Source: Acanthaster planci (Eukaryota; Echinodermata; Asteroidea; Valvatida; Acanthasteridae). From it: a stretch of DNA of 64,000 nt. The notes under the pieces are model-generated. The model saw nothing but the letters and a program-made list of their open reading frames with translations, ran no database searches and had not been told where the DNA came from. Positions 50,801 to 63,737 of the stretch are shown piece by piece (the first letter of the stretch is position 1; the number at the start of each line of letters is the position of its first letter). Both the position numbers and the translations under genes were made by a program. Where the stretch lies: assembly GCF_001949145.1 (NCBI RefSeq), contig NW_019091432.1, forward strand, positions 1,343,961-1,407,960, given 5' to 3'.

Positions 50801-53800
50801 GTGTTCCACTGGCCGGAGCACATCCAGACAGTCTTTGAGGTGTGCCGCAATCGTCTGATGACCAGACGAGAACAGGCCGAGGAGGAGGTGCGGAAGAAGG
50901 TGCAGCGCTTTGAGGAGAAGCTCAACGAGTACAACAAGGAAGTAGAATCCTTCAGGAAGAAGGAGGTATGTTAGCCAGTCAACTCGCAGGAAATTGGAAC
51001 AGAATCAGAACACAGAGAGGTCTATGGTCCTTTTGTTTCAAGCCGTTTGGTATTAACAAAAGAAAGTTTTTTTTAGTAATTTACTTTTTAAAGAAAAGAT
51101 TTGGGTAGCTTTCTCACAAACTACACACCTGCTTGTGAAGTAGAGAGTTGGGATGAATAATGAACAGGGTGTCAGCGTGCAACATGGCATCTTAATGTAC
51201 TGGCAATTGGTTTGTTAACCTTCACTATAGAACATACACTGTAGATATGACATGTGACACATTGGCCTCCTTGTTAGCCAGAAGCATGCCATTCCAGACC
51301 AGTATAATATGGACTCTACCAATTCTTATCAAACCTACTTATCGAGAGACTGGACTCCCTCAGGTTATAATTTGTAGTCTGTCAAAAAAGATTGTCCATG
51401 CTGCCTTTCCTCTTTGAAAGTAAAATCCATTGGGTTAGATTTTTCATCCATCATTGCAGTGTTACATATTTTATGCTACATTCATTCATTCATTCATTCA
51501 TGTTTGCATGATATTGTTTTTGTTTCTTGAATCCACCTGTCCATCTTGATGGATGTAGTTGCGAGGAAAGGTAAAGGAAGTGTGCAGTATGCGCTGTGTG
51601 TTTCACTGTCAAACTTTCAACTACTTTGCACTTGTATTTCAGCTTATGTTCATTGATTGAAACCCTGCCACTTTGTTGGATTGTCAACTTTTGACTAACA
51701 TTTCCCTGTGCAAGCGTTGCAGTGGCACACTCAAATCCCAGGCAGTGGTTCTATGAAGATTACAGTGTCAAATATGTGGAAGTCTCTATACGTTTGTTAG
51801 CACAAGAACTCCTAGGCTTTGTAATGCCCTACAAGTAATGCTAATATTGACGGAGCTCTGTAAATTGACCTTAGGTCTTCACCAACAAAGTCTCAATAAA
51901 GTGCTGTGCATGTGTGGCGTGCTGTGTTTGTTTGCGGGAATTCCCTTCAATTTTTACGAGGCATTTGATGGCGAGTACCTTGCATTGACAGATCCTGAGC
52001 ATGGACGAGATGACGACCAATGTGAACCGTCTCAACGAGCTGCAACAGCTCCTGGAAGCCTCCCAGGACGAGCTAGATGGTCTCAACAAGGAAGAGCAAC
52101 TGCTGGAGTGGGAGCCTAGCCAGTTCCCCATCCTGAGTACCATGTTTACCACCAAGCAGCCATACGACCAGCTCTGGAACACTGCCCTCAACTTCCACAC
52201 CAAATATGAGACATGGTTGAATGGTATGTAAAATACTGACTCAAAGAGTGTTTGGGCAATGGTTGCAGACTGATTATTATTTTTTTTTTTCAGTGATAAT
52301 TGGATCATGAAAAAATGTTCATAACTTTTTTTGATGTGGGAAGGTTTTGGTAACTTGTACTTGAAATATAGAGAGGGTCACCAGAGAGTACCAAAGTGAA
52401 AATGTCACGCACCCAGTGGGTAAAAGGCATAAGAGCGAGAACCAGTGTGTGAAACAAAATGTGCACGTTCTACATTCATATACTCTACACTGGTTCGAGT
52501 GATGTCACGCTTCGGTACTCTGTCGACTAATCAGAGGAGAGTCCATCATGGCAGTGGCCCTACACTCACACATGTTCGTAAACTTGATGTAGACGTGCAT
52601 TTTGGCGTAATGCATTACCCTCTTAGTCGAAGACACATCTAACATGTGCACACCTGTAAATGGGTACCTGTGAAGGCAGATCAGGTTATGTTTAGCCCTT
52701 CAAGTCTAATATGGCAGCATCAGGCTAGTATGCACACCAGGGAGCTGAGATGATCTCAGGAATATTCAGATGTTGTGAGCCGAGTGAGCAAGGAGAATGG
52801 TGCTTTTGAATGACTGATGCTTTTAGGTAGCAGTAGATTTTACCAGTACTGCCTGTTCACTGCCATGGTATCTACTTTGTCTGGCTGCATGATTCATGGT
52901 TTGCCCCCCATTGGCTCTCATAGATTCATGCCTTACATCCAGTTCAATATTTCATTGTTTTGCACAAATGTAGAAAATACATGTTCATGTGTTGGCAACG
53001 TCGAGCATGTTATTTCAAGAAGAAAGCGTTTCCATTTGTAGGTCCCTTCCAAGATTTGAACGCCGAGCAGGTGAATGACGAGGTGGACGGGATGTTCCGC
53101 ACCATGTACAAGCTCAGCCGTTCCTTCAACGACCAGCCCGGCCCGCAGCGCATCGCCAACAATGTTAAGAGCAAGATAGACAAGTTCAAAGTCCACCTGC
53201 CCCTGCTGGGGGTCATCTGTAATCCTGGCATCAGGGATCGCCACTGGGAACAGGTGGGTCGAAACCAAAGCAACAGTCAAGTCACATTGAAATGTTTGAG
53301 CTTCCGGTCAAGTGCACAGTGCAGCTGAGACCTAGTTGCTTACCGTTTACTTGGGGTGACATTTTTATTTGTAAACCTTGATTGGATAACTTTTTCAAAA
53401 TTCTCATGAAAAAAAAAGTTTTAAAAATTCCTGAGGGGCAGACGTGAAAATTCAAAGCCCAGATAGTGAAATCTGACACACAAGTGTTTGGATATCCTTG
53501 CCATACAGCACATGTATCAAGGTCACAGCAGATAAAGTCTGCAGTTACAAATCATTCTGTTTTTATTTCCTGCAATTCATTGCGCACATCGTTTATGTCT
53601 GAATTTGATCCTAGATGAGCGAGATAGTTGGCTTTGAGCTGAAACCCAAGCCTGAATCCTCTATGTATCATATGCTGGAGCTGGGACTGACCAAACACCT
53701 TGAAAAGTGAGTTCTTGACGTCACGGGACAACTTGGTCTCTCCTTATCAATATTGCCTACGTTGTAATGATCTGTGACTCTGAATCTGTAAACCTGTTCC

Positions 53801-56800
53801 TTATTCATTTAGACTGTTACCCTGTTTCAAATTTTGGCCAGTAACACCTAGGTTTTTACCTCGTACTGCCTCTCTGATATGCAATATCTGTCGCCAGTAA
53901 TGGGAGGAGGTCCCTGAGACACACAAGAACCGCAACTGTGAAACCGCCTTGTTGGAAAAAAAGGAAGTTTAATGCACACAGGCAAAACAAGGATATTGAG
54001 TAAAGCCAAAACGAGAACAATGAGGTCAGGGGTCGCCAACACAAGAGGGCCCAATCACAACTACTGGCACGTAAATAAACGTGACAGATTTAGGCTGTCG
54101 GACATTTGTGACAACAGATGTGAGTGATTGATATCTCAAGAACGAACAGTCACCAAGAAGGTCTTTGGCAAGTGGCATATCCAGTGGGGCGGCAAGGAAG
54201 GGGAAGAGTTGGGCAAGTCCCCTCCCTCTGAGTCGTGTTGCCAATTTTGTAAATAGAATTGTCAAAATGGCACACCATCGGGGGGGGTCACAGTGAGGAG
54301 TATTTATGGATGGACAAAAGTGGCCTGTCACTTTTAAAAAATCAATTTTGCATTCCCTCCCCCAACCCAAAACCTGGATACACCGTTGTCTTTTCTATAC
54401 CAAATGAAAAACAATTCTTGTCCTGAAACACCAAGTCATCAAGGCGTGACTTTCCAATGTTTGTTCTCAGACTTGAGGAGATAGGAGCTGCAGCCAGCAA
54501 GGAATACTCCTTGGAGAAGGCTCTGGAGAAGATGAAGACCGAATGGGCCGATGTACACTTTGAGTTTGTCCCATACAGAGATACTGTAAGTGTGACACTG
54601 CTGTGGTTACACACCTAAAGTGTTTAGTCGGTGGAACGGGATTCTCTTTTCACTTCAGGAGTAGGATATGTCTCTTGAGACCAACACCATTGTATAATGT
54701 CTCTACGGTGACAATTTCTTGTTCACTCCAAAATGCTTGACGGAAAAGGCTTTCAAACCTAAGACCTCTTAAATACAATACCGGTGCTATCCAGCCCTGT
54801 GTCGATAGTTTCCATCTGTCCGTGGTTGCTAGTACGTGTAAGAGGCCACGCAGTCCTCGCTTTAAGACCCCCACAGAAGATCCTTTTGCCAGCAACATTG
54901 TAGATTGGAGAACTGTGAAACAGCAGTGTGGGGAACATGTGGACCGGAAATCTCTTCATGTTACCTCATCAGCCACCGGGGTAAATTGACAACGTCAGTG
55001 TACAAGGCTTGTCTTTCCTTGTGGATTTGATACAGACAGGTTACCTGACTTGCAGCGTCATTCAGGATGTGATTGATGCCGATGTTGTTGGTGCTTGTTT
55101 TCAGGGCGTGTCCATCTTGTCGAGTGTCGATGAGATCCAGCTGCTTCTGGATGATCACATCGTCAAAGTGCAGACCATGAGGGGCTCGCCGTACATCAAA
55201 CCCTTTGAGAATGAAATGAAGGTGCGTGCATGCGTGTACACTTAGCACTTGCAGACAATGTGACTTAAGCCTCAAGTGTTACAAGTACTGTTGGGCTAAA
55301 ACAGCTGGTGACCCACTGCCTAGATAATTGTTCATTGATGTGGATACTTGTGAATAGACCGTCTTTCCTGTTGATTAAGTAAAGTGGTTGTCATTGCATT
55401 GTCAAGATGCCATGTGAGCAAAGCTCCAATCATATCTATTCTCAGCCTTTCCGTTCTCTACCAAATTCAAACAACGCAACCATAATTCCACAGACTAAAT
55501 GAAAGTCCTCCTTGGGGTTTACTGTAGAGCTGTGATGTCACTCACAAGTGACTTACAGATCTATTCAGTAGTTATCACTAGTCAAATCATAAGTCAGTCG
55601 CAGGCTGAATCTTACGTCAGTCACTGGTCCGTCATAGATTAAATCAAAAGTAATCCATAAAGTCTAATCAAAAATGGGTGACAGGTCGAAGGGAATTCCA
55701 GTGTTGTCACAGTTCATTTGAATTGTTTGTTACTTGACTTGAAACTCGAGAACACTGGAATCCATCTCTGGTTAACTGTGATCTAACTTGAATGGTAGTC
55801 TTCATACCAGCGTAGAGGAGCAGTGGTAACGGTAATACATATTTCCATTAGGAGTGGGAGGAGAAGTTGGTGACCATGCAAGACATCCTAGATGGCTGGC
55901 TGAAGTGCCAGGCCACCTGGCTCTACCTGGAACCCATCTTCAGCTCTGAGGACATCATGGCCCAGATGCCCGAGGAGGGACGCAAGTTTGGCATAGTAGA
56001 CAGCTACTGGAAAGACATCATGACGGAAGCGGTGAGGCTGTGTTCGATTTGATGCATTGGCAGTTGTGCATTCACAGAGTTGATGCGTCATTTTGAAACT
56101 GCCATCTGTTAGAAAAAAGTAAAAACCAATTGAAACATTTCATTAATAAATGTGCAAATGTTAAGAGGAGAACTTTGCGTCTTGAAAAGGAATGAAGAAA
56201 AGGGATGGTTAACATCTGAAACAAAAATTATTGACAAGTTAGAGTTAAAAGACACGTTGACAATAGAGTAAACAAATGTAATTGAAATTTACAGAATTCC
56301 AGTTACTGATATATTGTACATTTACTGCTTGTCAGTGCTGCCTGACTGGTTCATTTCTGTCTTCAGTTTTGAGCCTGGTTGCAATGTTAGTTGTTCTGTG
56401 TGTCAAACTCAACTCTCACTGATGAGATTAATGAGAAGACAACAGATATCCCCATCTACTTGTCTCCGGCCAATTTTGGTATGCGATGAATGACTGTAAG
56501 CATGGAGCCCAGCTAACGGGGTTTTTTTACCGATGTGGAAGTAGTTGTGCAAACACCTTACCCTGATATTCTCTGTCTGTCCTTCTGTCACAGATTAAAG
56601 ACACCAAGGCCCTGGTATGCACAGCCCAGCCTAACATGCTCGGCCGTCTCAACGAGTCTAATCAACTCCTAGAGGAGATTCAGAAAGGTTTGAACAACTA
56701 CCTGGAGAAGAAGCGCCTCTACTTCCCACGGTGAGAAAAAAAAAGTGCTGTTGTAGACCAATTTAATGACCAGAATTACAAGAATTATCATCATTATGGC

Positions 56801-59800
56801 GGCACCATGCTCATTGCACAGTTCCCACAGGTGTTTTGAATATTGCTTCTAATAATGTCTCATCTTTTCAAAATATACGCATGTGTCACATGGTGCAGCT
56901 ATAGTAATGCCATCTCCTTGGATTTATCAACATGTTGCTCCACCATGAATAACTTGCCTGCTGATGTTCAAAATATTACTGGAAGCACTTCAGGCCCGAG
57001 TGTTTAGCTTAGTTGTTGGGGAAAAGCTTGTTTTTACCTTCTTGCGATTGACACTTCAAAAATGCAAGCTCATGTGTGAGCTCGACATTTTCACCATTGT
57101 ATATTGCTCGATTATACAGTTGTCTGGCCACAAAACCAAACTCGCAGCAGGTGTTAGGGTGTAATTTCTCTCTCGCTCTCTGTTCTTGGGATTGCAGTTT
57201 CTTCTTCTTGTCCAACGATGAGCTGCTGGAGATCCTGTCAGAGACCAAAGATCCCCTCCGTGTCCAGCCTCACCTCAAGAAGTGCTTTGAAGGCATCGCC
57301 AAGCTAGAGTTCACTGACCAGCAGGAGATAGTCGGCATGATCAGCGCCGAGAAGGAAACCGTGCCGTTTGCAACCAAGATCTTCCCAGCCAAGGCAAAGG
57401 TAACAATAAGGAAACTATCCGATGATGCGTAATATTATTATGAAGGAATATTTGCACTTACACAATGCCCACATTTTTTTCACTTCATTTCACATTATTT
57501 GTTAACTTTGTATGTGAAAAGCACTTCCCTAGCCTAAAAGTCATCAATTGAGACTTAATATGAAAATTCAAGTTGCTGAAAACGTGCGTTCTCATAAATT
57601 TTATCCCTAAATTTCAAGACAACATTCTTTCCTCCTCGAAGGATGGCTGGTCAAGATGGTGAATAGCCATTGACTGTTTGTGAACCTTTTTTTTTGGAAA
57701 TCTATTCACTGGTGACTGAGCTATGCAGTGTTGAGTTCATGCATTCGGTTGTAATGACATTTACTTGCCACCATCACTCAGGGAATGGTTGAGAAGTGGC
57801 TCTTGCAAGTAGAGGAAGTCATGATATCCAGCGTGCGTAAGGTCATCCAAGAGGGAGTGGCTGCCTACGCCAACCTGCCTCGTAACAAGTGGGTGCTGGA
57901 CTGGGCGGGGCAGGTGGTACTGTGCGTCACCCAGATCTACTGGACTCAGGAGGTGGCTAAGGCTATCAAGGAGCCTGGCGGGCTGAAGGTATGAAACACG
58001 GAACGTTTGCACACAGGATGAACTGAATCTGTACGTCGGGTTGAGGAAATGGTTAAGCTCATTGCTAATAGCCAGGGAGAGAGCGTACAAAGCAACAGAG
58101 GGTTTGCAGATGATGTTAAGACTCCTTTGTTGACCATCTTGGTGGTTGGAGTGGTGCCTGTGAACACGTCAGTACCTTGCCGTGTAGTGAATAATGTAAC
58201 ATTAACACGCAAGTGGGCCGTTGGAAATCTGCACTGTCCTTCTCAGACACAAATTATTAGCACAGTGGGTTTTGTTCTTGTCTTGCTAGAAATACTTAGA
58301 GCAGAGCAACAAGCAGTTGGCAGAGATTGTTGAGCTGGTGCGTGGTAAGCTGGAGGGCGGAGCTCGGGTCACGTTGGGGGCCCTGACTGTCATTGATGTA
58401 CACGGTAGGTGTCTCTGAGTTGGTTTTTCTACTGACCAAGAGCAGTGGTTGCATTAAGCTGTGTTTTAGATTTCAGATCCTTGGCAGCGCACTACTTCTG
58501 CAGACATTGTTGTAATGGACACAGTCACCAGACCAGACGCAAGACCATTCACAAGACCTTTCACAAGACCAGTCACAAGTAACAGGGTGAACAATGACAA
58601 AGGAATGCTTTGATTGGAGTTCGTTAGACTAGCTTGTGACTTGAATTCAGACTGGAGGTGTCATGTTGGTCTTGTGATGGTCTTAGCGTGTCCAGACTAC
58701 AACAGATTGCCTGAAACAAAATTCACCAATGTGCCATTTTCACCACCCCCCCCAGCACGCGATGTCGTGGAGCAGTTAGGGAACCTTGGTGTGGAGAGCA
58801 CCAACGACTTCAACTGGATCGCTCAGCTGCGTTATTACTTCGACGGGACCAACGTCAACGTTCACATGATCACCACTGATATCGCCTATGGCTACGAGTA
58901 CCTGGGCAACTCGGGCCGACTTGTTATCACCCCGCTCACCGATAGATGCTACAGGTAAGTCTGTCATGATTGACAACTACAAAAAAAGGATAAAGTTAGT
59001 TCTGAGAGGCGTAGCTGGAAAGCACGTAGCTGGATTGTGCCCTTTGTAAAGCAGGTGTTTATTACTGAAATAGTTGTAAGCTTGAATTCCAGTCAACTGT
59101 TTGCTTTACTAGAACATTGATGCATGCAGTCCGTCAGTTTCCGTTCGGTATTTGATGTGAGATCTCTGGCTGTGCACAGCATGTCCGTATGATGACTTTT
59201 GACCTTTACACCTGGAAGAAAAATCTACTTCAGGGGTATCAACACAGGGCTAGTTGAATGAATGGCCAGCATAGGTCATCACTTGTCAAATTCCATGGAG
59301 TGGGTAGTGTGCTGGTTCGTCATGAATTAATAGTGATTCCAGAGCCCTTGGGTTTAAAGTGATTGTTAGACATTCCTGTAGTAAAACTCTAGCCAGTTGT
59401 CCCAAGCCCTTGGAGATGTTTACAAGTCTGATGTCTTTCCAGGACACTGATGGGAGCACTGAAGCTGAATCTTGGAGGAGCCCCTGAGGGACCGGCCGGC
59501 ACTGGCAAGACCGAGACCAGCAAAGACTTGGCGAAGGCTGTGGCCAAACAGGTAATGCTCACAGGAAATGACATCTGACTGGTTGAACACCACTGTAAAT
59601 GGGGCTCCACTTTGACATTGGGGAAATCAATCTGTATTCCCTGTCAGTGTCCAGGAAGAATCATCTCTATTTCATGGATGACGTTTTCTCCCTCACCATG
59701 TCCAGAATTGCCCTCAAAGACCCTTATGCCATGATATAAGAAAAAAGTCATTCTAAGATCGATTGTCAAGACCTGACTTTCTGCATTCTTCTTTCGTCTC

Positions 59801-62800
59801 GCAGTGCGTGGTGTTCAACTGCTCGGACGGCCTAGACTACAAGGCCATGGGCAAGTTCTTCAAGGGGCTGGCGCAGGCCGGCGCCTGGGCCTGCTTTGAC
59901 GAGTTCAACCGCATCGAGCTGGAGGTGCTGTCGGTGGTGGCCCAGCAGATCCTCAGCATCCAGCGCGCCATACAGCAGCACCTCAAGAGGTTCCAGTTTG
60001 AAGGCACCGAGCTGACGTTGAATCCCACCTGTACCATGTTCATCACCATGAACCCCGGCTATGCAGGGCGTTCCGACCTTCCTGACAATCTCAAGGTAGG
60101 AACCTAGTCTGGGTGGCCGAGTTAAAGACGCACTCCAGATCACGCTGTACTCCATAGACTTTATGGGTGCTTTCCTCATAGTGTCATTCCACATCGGAGT
60201 CAAAATGGTACTAGACTACGTTCTCACTGTTAGCAACAACTTGTGTTTCATATATTTATATTGACAGCATGGTGTACTCTTAGAATCAATTGTTCCAGAA
60301 GGAAGTGGTGCCAATGGTTGCATGGGCTGTGGTAATGGCACTGTCTTTTTCGTCAGAGGTATTTTACTGCATGTGGATTCCAAGAGTATTCCAGACTGTT
60401 TTAGCTCAAAGGTCGCGTTGTTTTATTAATAATTTTGTCTTGTTTCTTTTCATTGCAGGTGTTGTTCCGCACGGTGGCCATGATGGTACCAGACTATGCC
60501 CTGATTGCCGAGATCAGCTTGTACTCCATGGGTTTTGTGGACGCTCGTAGTCTGGCTGGTAAGATTGTGGCCACCTACAAGCTGTGCTCTGAGTTGCTGT
60601 CTTCGCAGCATCACTACGACTACGGCATGCGTGCTGTCAAGTCTGTCCTGACAGCAGCTGGTAACCTGAAGCTCAAGTACCCCGAAGAATTAGAGGCAGT
60701 GCTGGTACTCCGCGCCATCAAAGATGTTAACTTGCCAAAGTTCTTAGCCCAGGTAAGGAAACTCAAATCAGACATTCATTGACTGACAAAGTTAACCTCT
60801 GTTCATATTGAACAGGAATTTAGAAGTATTTCAAAATATGGTAAAAAAAGAAATCAGTCAAAAGATGTCAGATTAAGAAGTTAGTCACAAACCAAAAGTG
60901 CTCCTTCAATAAAACTGAAAATTCTCATACATGTCAGGATTTGTTTATCATTTATTGGATTTTGTTTCACCATCCTCAGTAACCAATCAGTGTGGGGCGT
61001 AGTTATTTGTCATGATGCAAGTCGGCCATGTTGAATTGATTGACGAGTCACTGGCTGCTTTTCCTCAGCACTTTTAGAATGACTGGTGTATGTGTCAATT
61101 TCCTTGTTTTGATCAGGATGTGCCTCTCTTCGAGGGTATCATCAGCGATCTGTTCCCCGGTGTGGTTCTTCCGACACCAGACTATGCCGTCCTCCTGGAG
61201 ACACTCAATGAGAACATCAAGAAGTTGGGTCTGCAGCCAGTCCCATGGTTCATTGAGAAAATCATCCAGGTACAGTATGTAGCAGTTTGCAGGAACAAGT
61301 GTGCAAAACAGCGATGGTACCAAAAATCTCAGTAAGCCCAATTGAGCAACATGTGAACCCTGATTTAAAATTCTATAAACGGTTGTCATGTTAAAGATAA
61401 ATCAGCTAACGAAGCCTCTAAATCATTTCAGTGAAATATGAATACTTAATTCTTGTTGACTTGGATTTGATGTGCATGTTAAATTGACCCAATTTGTCAT
61501 TTGTAACCATGGAGGGAACATTAATTCATTACCTGTGGTCTTGTCACGGAACTGGTTGCCAGGAAGTCCACAACAAATGGTGGCATTGGTGATTTACCAG
61601 TCTTCAAAAGTATGGTCATCATTTCAAAAAAATCAAATAATTGAAAAAATGATAGATATAAATGCTTGGTAACATAGGTCTCAAAGAATGTCTCTGTCTC
61701 AGTCTTTCTCTTTTGGCTAAATCTCTCTAATGACAGATGGAGCGATTAATTCCATAACAAATGTGTGAGATCATGTTGGTGCCATCTGGTTTCATGAGGG
61801 AAGAATGCGAAATCAAACAAGTGGTTAACCTTAATAAACTGTGTGGTACCGCGCTGTTTATGGCAGTTCCTCCTTGAGTTTTTGGGGGTTAGGACGCTAT
61901 GCATACAAACAATGCAGTCATGAATATTCTCCATTGCAGTCCATCCAGGTTATCATTAACAAACAAGACAGGTTGAATGGAGCACTTTTGTGCACAGAAG
62001 TCTACATTTGTGGTTGTTCAAGTACAATTAGGAGATCAAAGGATTAGTGTTCTCGCCTGTTGGCCCCTGGGGATCAGTTCAAGCCACAACAAAATTTTTG
62101 TCTTGACTATTTTGTCCACACTTTTTCCTTACGGAGGTAGCTGAAATTTTGTTCTTGAACAGTTTTTGAACTAGTCTTTTGTCCGGAATTACCCAAGTAT
62201 TGGTTTACAAATATGTCTGAGTGACATGCTCATACAGAATATAAAACCATTCCGTACCTCTGTAGTGAATATTCAGACACACGCAAGCAATACAGGCACA
62301 CACTAATGCTACCTGCAGCTAGTCTGGTTCCCAGACCAACACACGCAGACTGTAATATTGAGCAATCTTTGATACGGTGGGAACCAGCCCAGGAGTCTTC
62401 ACAACAGATTTTTTTCTTTTGACAGAGGAATGAAGTTGTGATTTACTGTCTAAAAAAATTGTTAACACTGGACTATTCCGAACGTAAAAAATTCCAACAA
62501 CATCCGTCAGGTTTAAATGTAAGAAAAAAGTAGAACTCTTCCGTGTGACAAAATGAACTGTTACACTGGACGTTAACTAATCAGAGTTGTATTAAGACTG
62601 GCGTCCAACTTAGACTACACTCCATTCAAATCAACACCTTTAAAGTTGCCATAAGCATGTAGGATAAGCGGGAGATTAGGTCTTGTGGTTTTGCTCTGTT
62701 GTGTACTTTGATTGCCACCAGGCTCTTTCATGACAACAGCAAGTTGTGCGTGTTGACCCGTAAGTAATCAGCTCATTAACTGGAAACCTTGAAGTACCCA

Positions 62801-63737
62801 AAAAAAACTTTAAAAACTGCACAGTACTGCACAGAACTGTGCAAGTCAGCCTCAAAGAACCGCTTGTTTAATTTCAGATCTGCCTCTTACTGTCAATGAT
62901 GTAGGAGGCAAGACTAGCTCCTAGACGGTGTTAGAACACACCACGTTAAACACCACAGTGCTGATATCCCCTGTAGTGTCTCTGCCGTAGGTTTGGTGTG
63001 TGATCTTCTATAATGCCGCTGTATTGATAACAGTGACTTGATTTGGATCCTAGGTGTACGAAATGATGTTGGTGCGTCATGGCTTCATGATAGTGGGCGA
63101 TCCCATGGGAGGCAAGACAAGCTCCTACAAGGTGCTGGCCAACACCTTGGGAGACCTACACACCGCTGGTTTGATGGGGGAGTTCAGAGTCATTCATGAG
63201 GTCATCAATCCCAAGGCTATCACTATGGGTCAGCTATACGGTTCCTTTGATCCAGTGTCCCATGAATGGACCGATGGTGAGTTGATAATCAAGGACGTGT
63301 AGTTTGTGTATGCATATATTTGCTAGTTTCCTACACCTATGACACCTCCCTAGTTACTGGCATAGAGGATTTTACACAGGTTGATCTATTCTCTACTGTT
63401 CCAGGGCCAACTCTTGAAGAGACTTTTTCAGGACTTCTCCAATTTGTTTCTGTTCATGTTGACGAATGACACTTTGCGTGGTTGAAGGCACTTAAAAAGT
63501 CCTTTGTGTGTTTTCCATTCTTACTTGGGCACTCACTGTTAGTTGGTCTGCCACTCCAATGACCAGCAGATAAATGGCGACACATTTTGTGTACGTATGC
63601 TATCAGGTGTGTTGGCCAATACCTTCCGTGAGCAGGCAGCCTCCCAGACTGAAGACAGAAAGTGGATCGTGTTTGATGGCCCTGTGGATGCTGTGTGGAT
63701 TGAGAATATGAACACAGTACTGGACGACAACAAAAAG
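41869..63737 (+). CDS. DNAH3: Axonemal dynein heavy chain, DNAH3 type, 5' 31 exons (partial)
   Basis: Inner-arm dynein heavy chain, the ATP-driven motor of cilia. Exons: 41869-41883, 41988-42089, 42528-42747, 44433-44559, 44836-44953, 45758-45947, 46391-46586, 46930-47055, 47959-48154, 48564-48743, 49174-49310, 49825-50109, 50363-50547, 50775-50965, 51992-52223, 53042-53253, 53615-53706, 54471-54585, 55105-55221, 55852-56031, 56594-56730, 57198-57399, 57782-57988, 58290-58404, 58756-58954, 59443-59551, 59805-60095, 60459-60752, 61117-61269, 63054-63276, 63607-63737. All phases agree, giving 1,759 codons up to the start of AAA2; the rest lies right of the window. The tail (to about residue 600) leads into the linker with DWAGQVVL and a [11 protein letters not shown] block; AAA1 and AAA2 follow. 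The small first exon is the least certain, and the exon 4 acceptor could be 3 bases later. The DNAH3 assignment rests on the tail blocks (for example [20 protein letters not shown]) and on adjacency to LYRM1; DNAH7 and DNAH12 are close relatives. Confidence 0.93.
43247..43318 (+). repeat. tRNA-like sequence, possible SINE head
   Basis: TGGTCGAGTGG resembles a polymerase III A box, and GGTTTGAGTCC, about 50 bases later, a B box with one change from GGTTCGANTCC. The acceptor and T stems do not pair cleanly, so this is not a working tRNA. It may be the head of a tRNA-derived SINE. It lies in DNAH3 intron 3. Confidence 0.35.
43457..43638. mobile_element. hAT-like miniature element in DNAH3 intron 3
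   Basis: The left end CAGCTGTGTAGCGAGTGG and the reverse complement of the right end CAGCGGCGTAGCGAAGG are inverted repeats. G-rich and C-rich tracts follow inside each end. The flanks ACAAGAAC (43446-43453) and ACAAGAAG (43639-43646) could be a diverged 8-bp target duplication, though the left copy is 3 bases away from the end. Confidence 0.65.
47188..47578. mobile_element. Foldback element in DNAH3 intron 8
   Basis: Left arm about 47188-47325 and right arm about 47425-47578 are reverse complements over roughly 140 bp. Shared blocks are CAATAAGCCA, GTTAAATTTGAATAAAATCTGGTACA, GTTGCTATACCTTGTGATTCG and GGCAAGCTTTTGC. The loop of about 100 bp is non-coding. The element is wholly intronic. Confidence 0.85.
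49543..49660. other. Assembly gap (118 N)
   Basis: A run of 118 unknown bases lies in DNAH3 intron 11, between exons ending at 49310 and starting at 49825. Exon phases on both sides agree (2 to 2), so no coding exon need be missing there. Confidence 0.98.
58529..58697. repeat. Miniature inverted-repeat element, copy 2
   Basis: It shares GTCACAAGTAACAGGG and TGAACAATGACAA with 20169-20336 and has the same kind of ends (AAGACCATT..GATGGTCTT). It also contains extra repeats of CACAAGACC. It lies in DNAH3 intron 24, ending about 60 bases before exon 25. Confidence 0.75.
59443..60752 (+). other. Dynein AAA1 ATPase module (exons 26-28)
   Basis: Exon 26 contains Walker A GPAGTGKT (Lys about residue 1381). 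Exon 27 contains Walker [11 protein letters not shown] (Asp1427-Glu1428) and the sensor-type [17 protein letters not shown]. Exon 28 continues [13 protein letters not shown]. All catalytic residues of the main motor site are present, so the motor is expected to be active. Confidence 0.96.
61270..63053. other. DNAH3 intron 29, 1.8 kb
   Basis: The intron separates exons 29 and 30. I see no exon, repeat family or RNA gene in it. Confidence 0.5.
63054..63737 (+). other. Dynein AAA2 module, first part (exons 30-31)
   Basis: Exon 30 carries the second P-loop GDPMGGKTS (Lys about residue 1662) and exon 31 the [20 protein letters not shown] block that includes the Walker B-like DGPVD. Exon 31 ends in phase 0 at a GTACAG donor. 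The remaining AAA2 to AAA6, stalk and C-terminal domains are outside the window. Confidence 0.95.
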
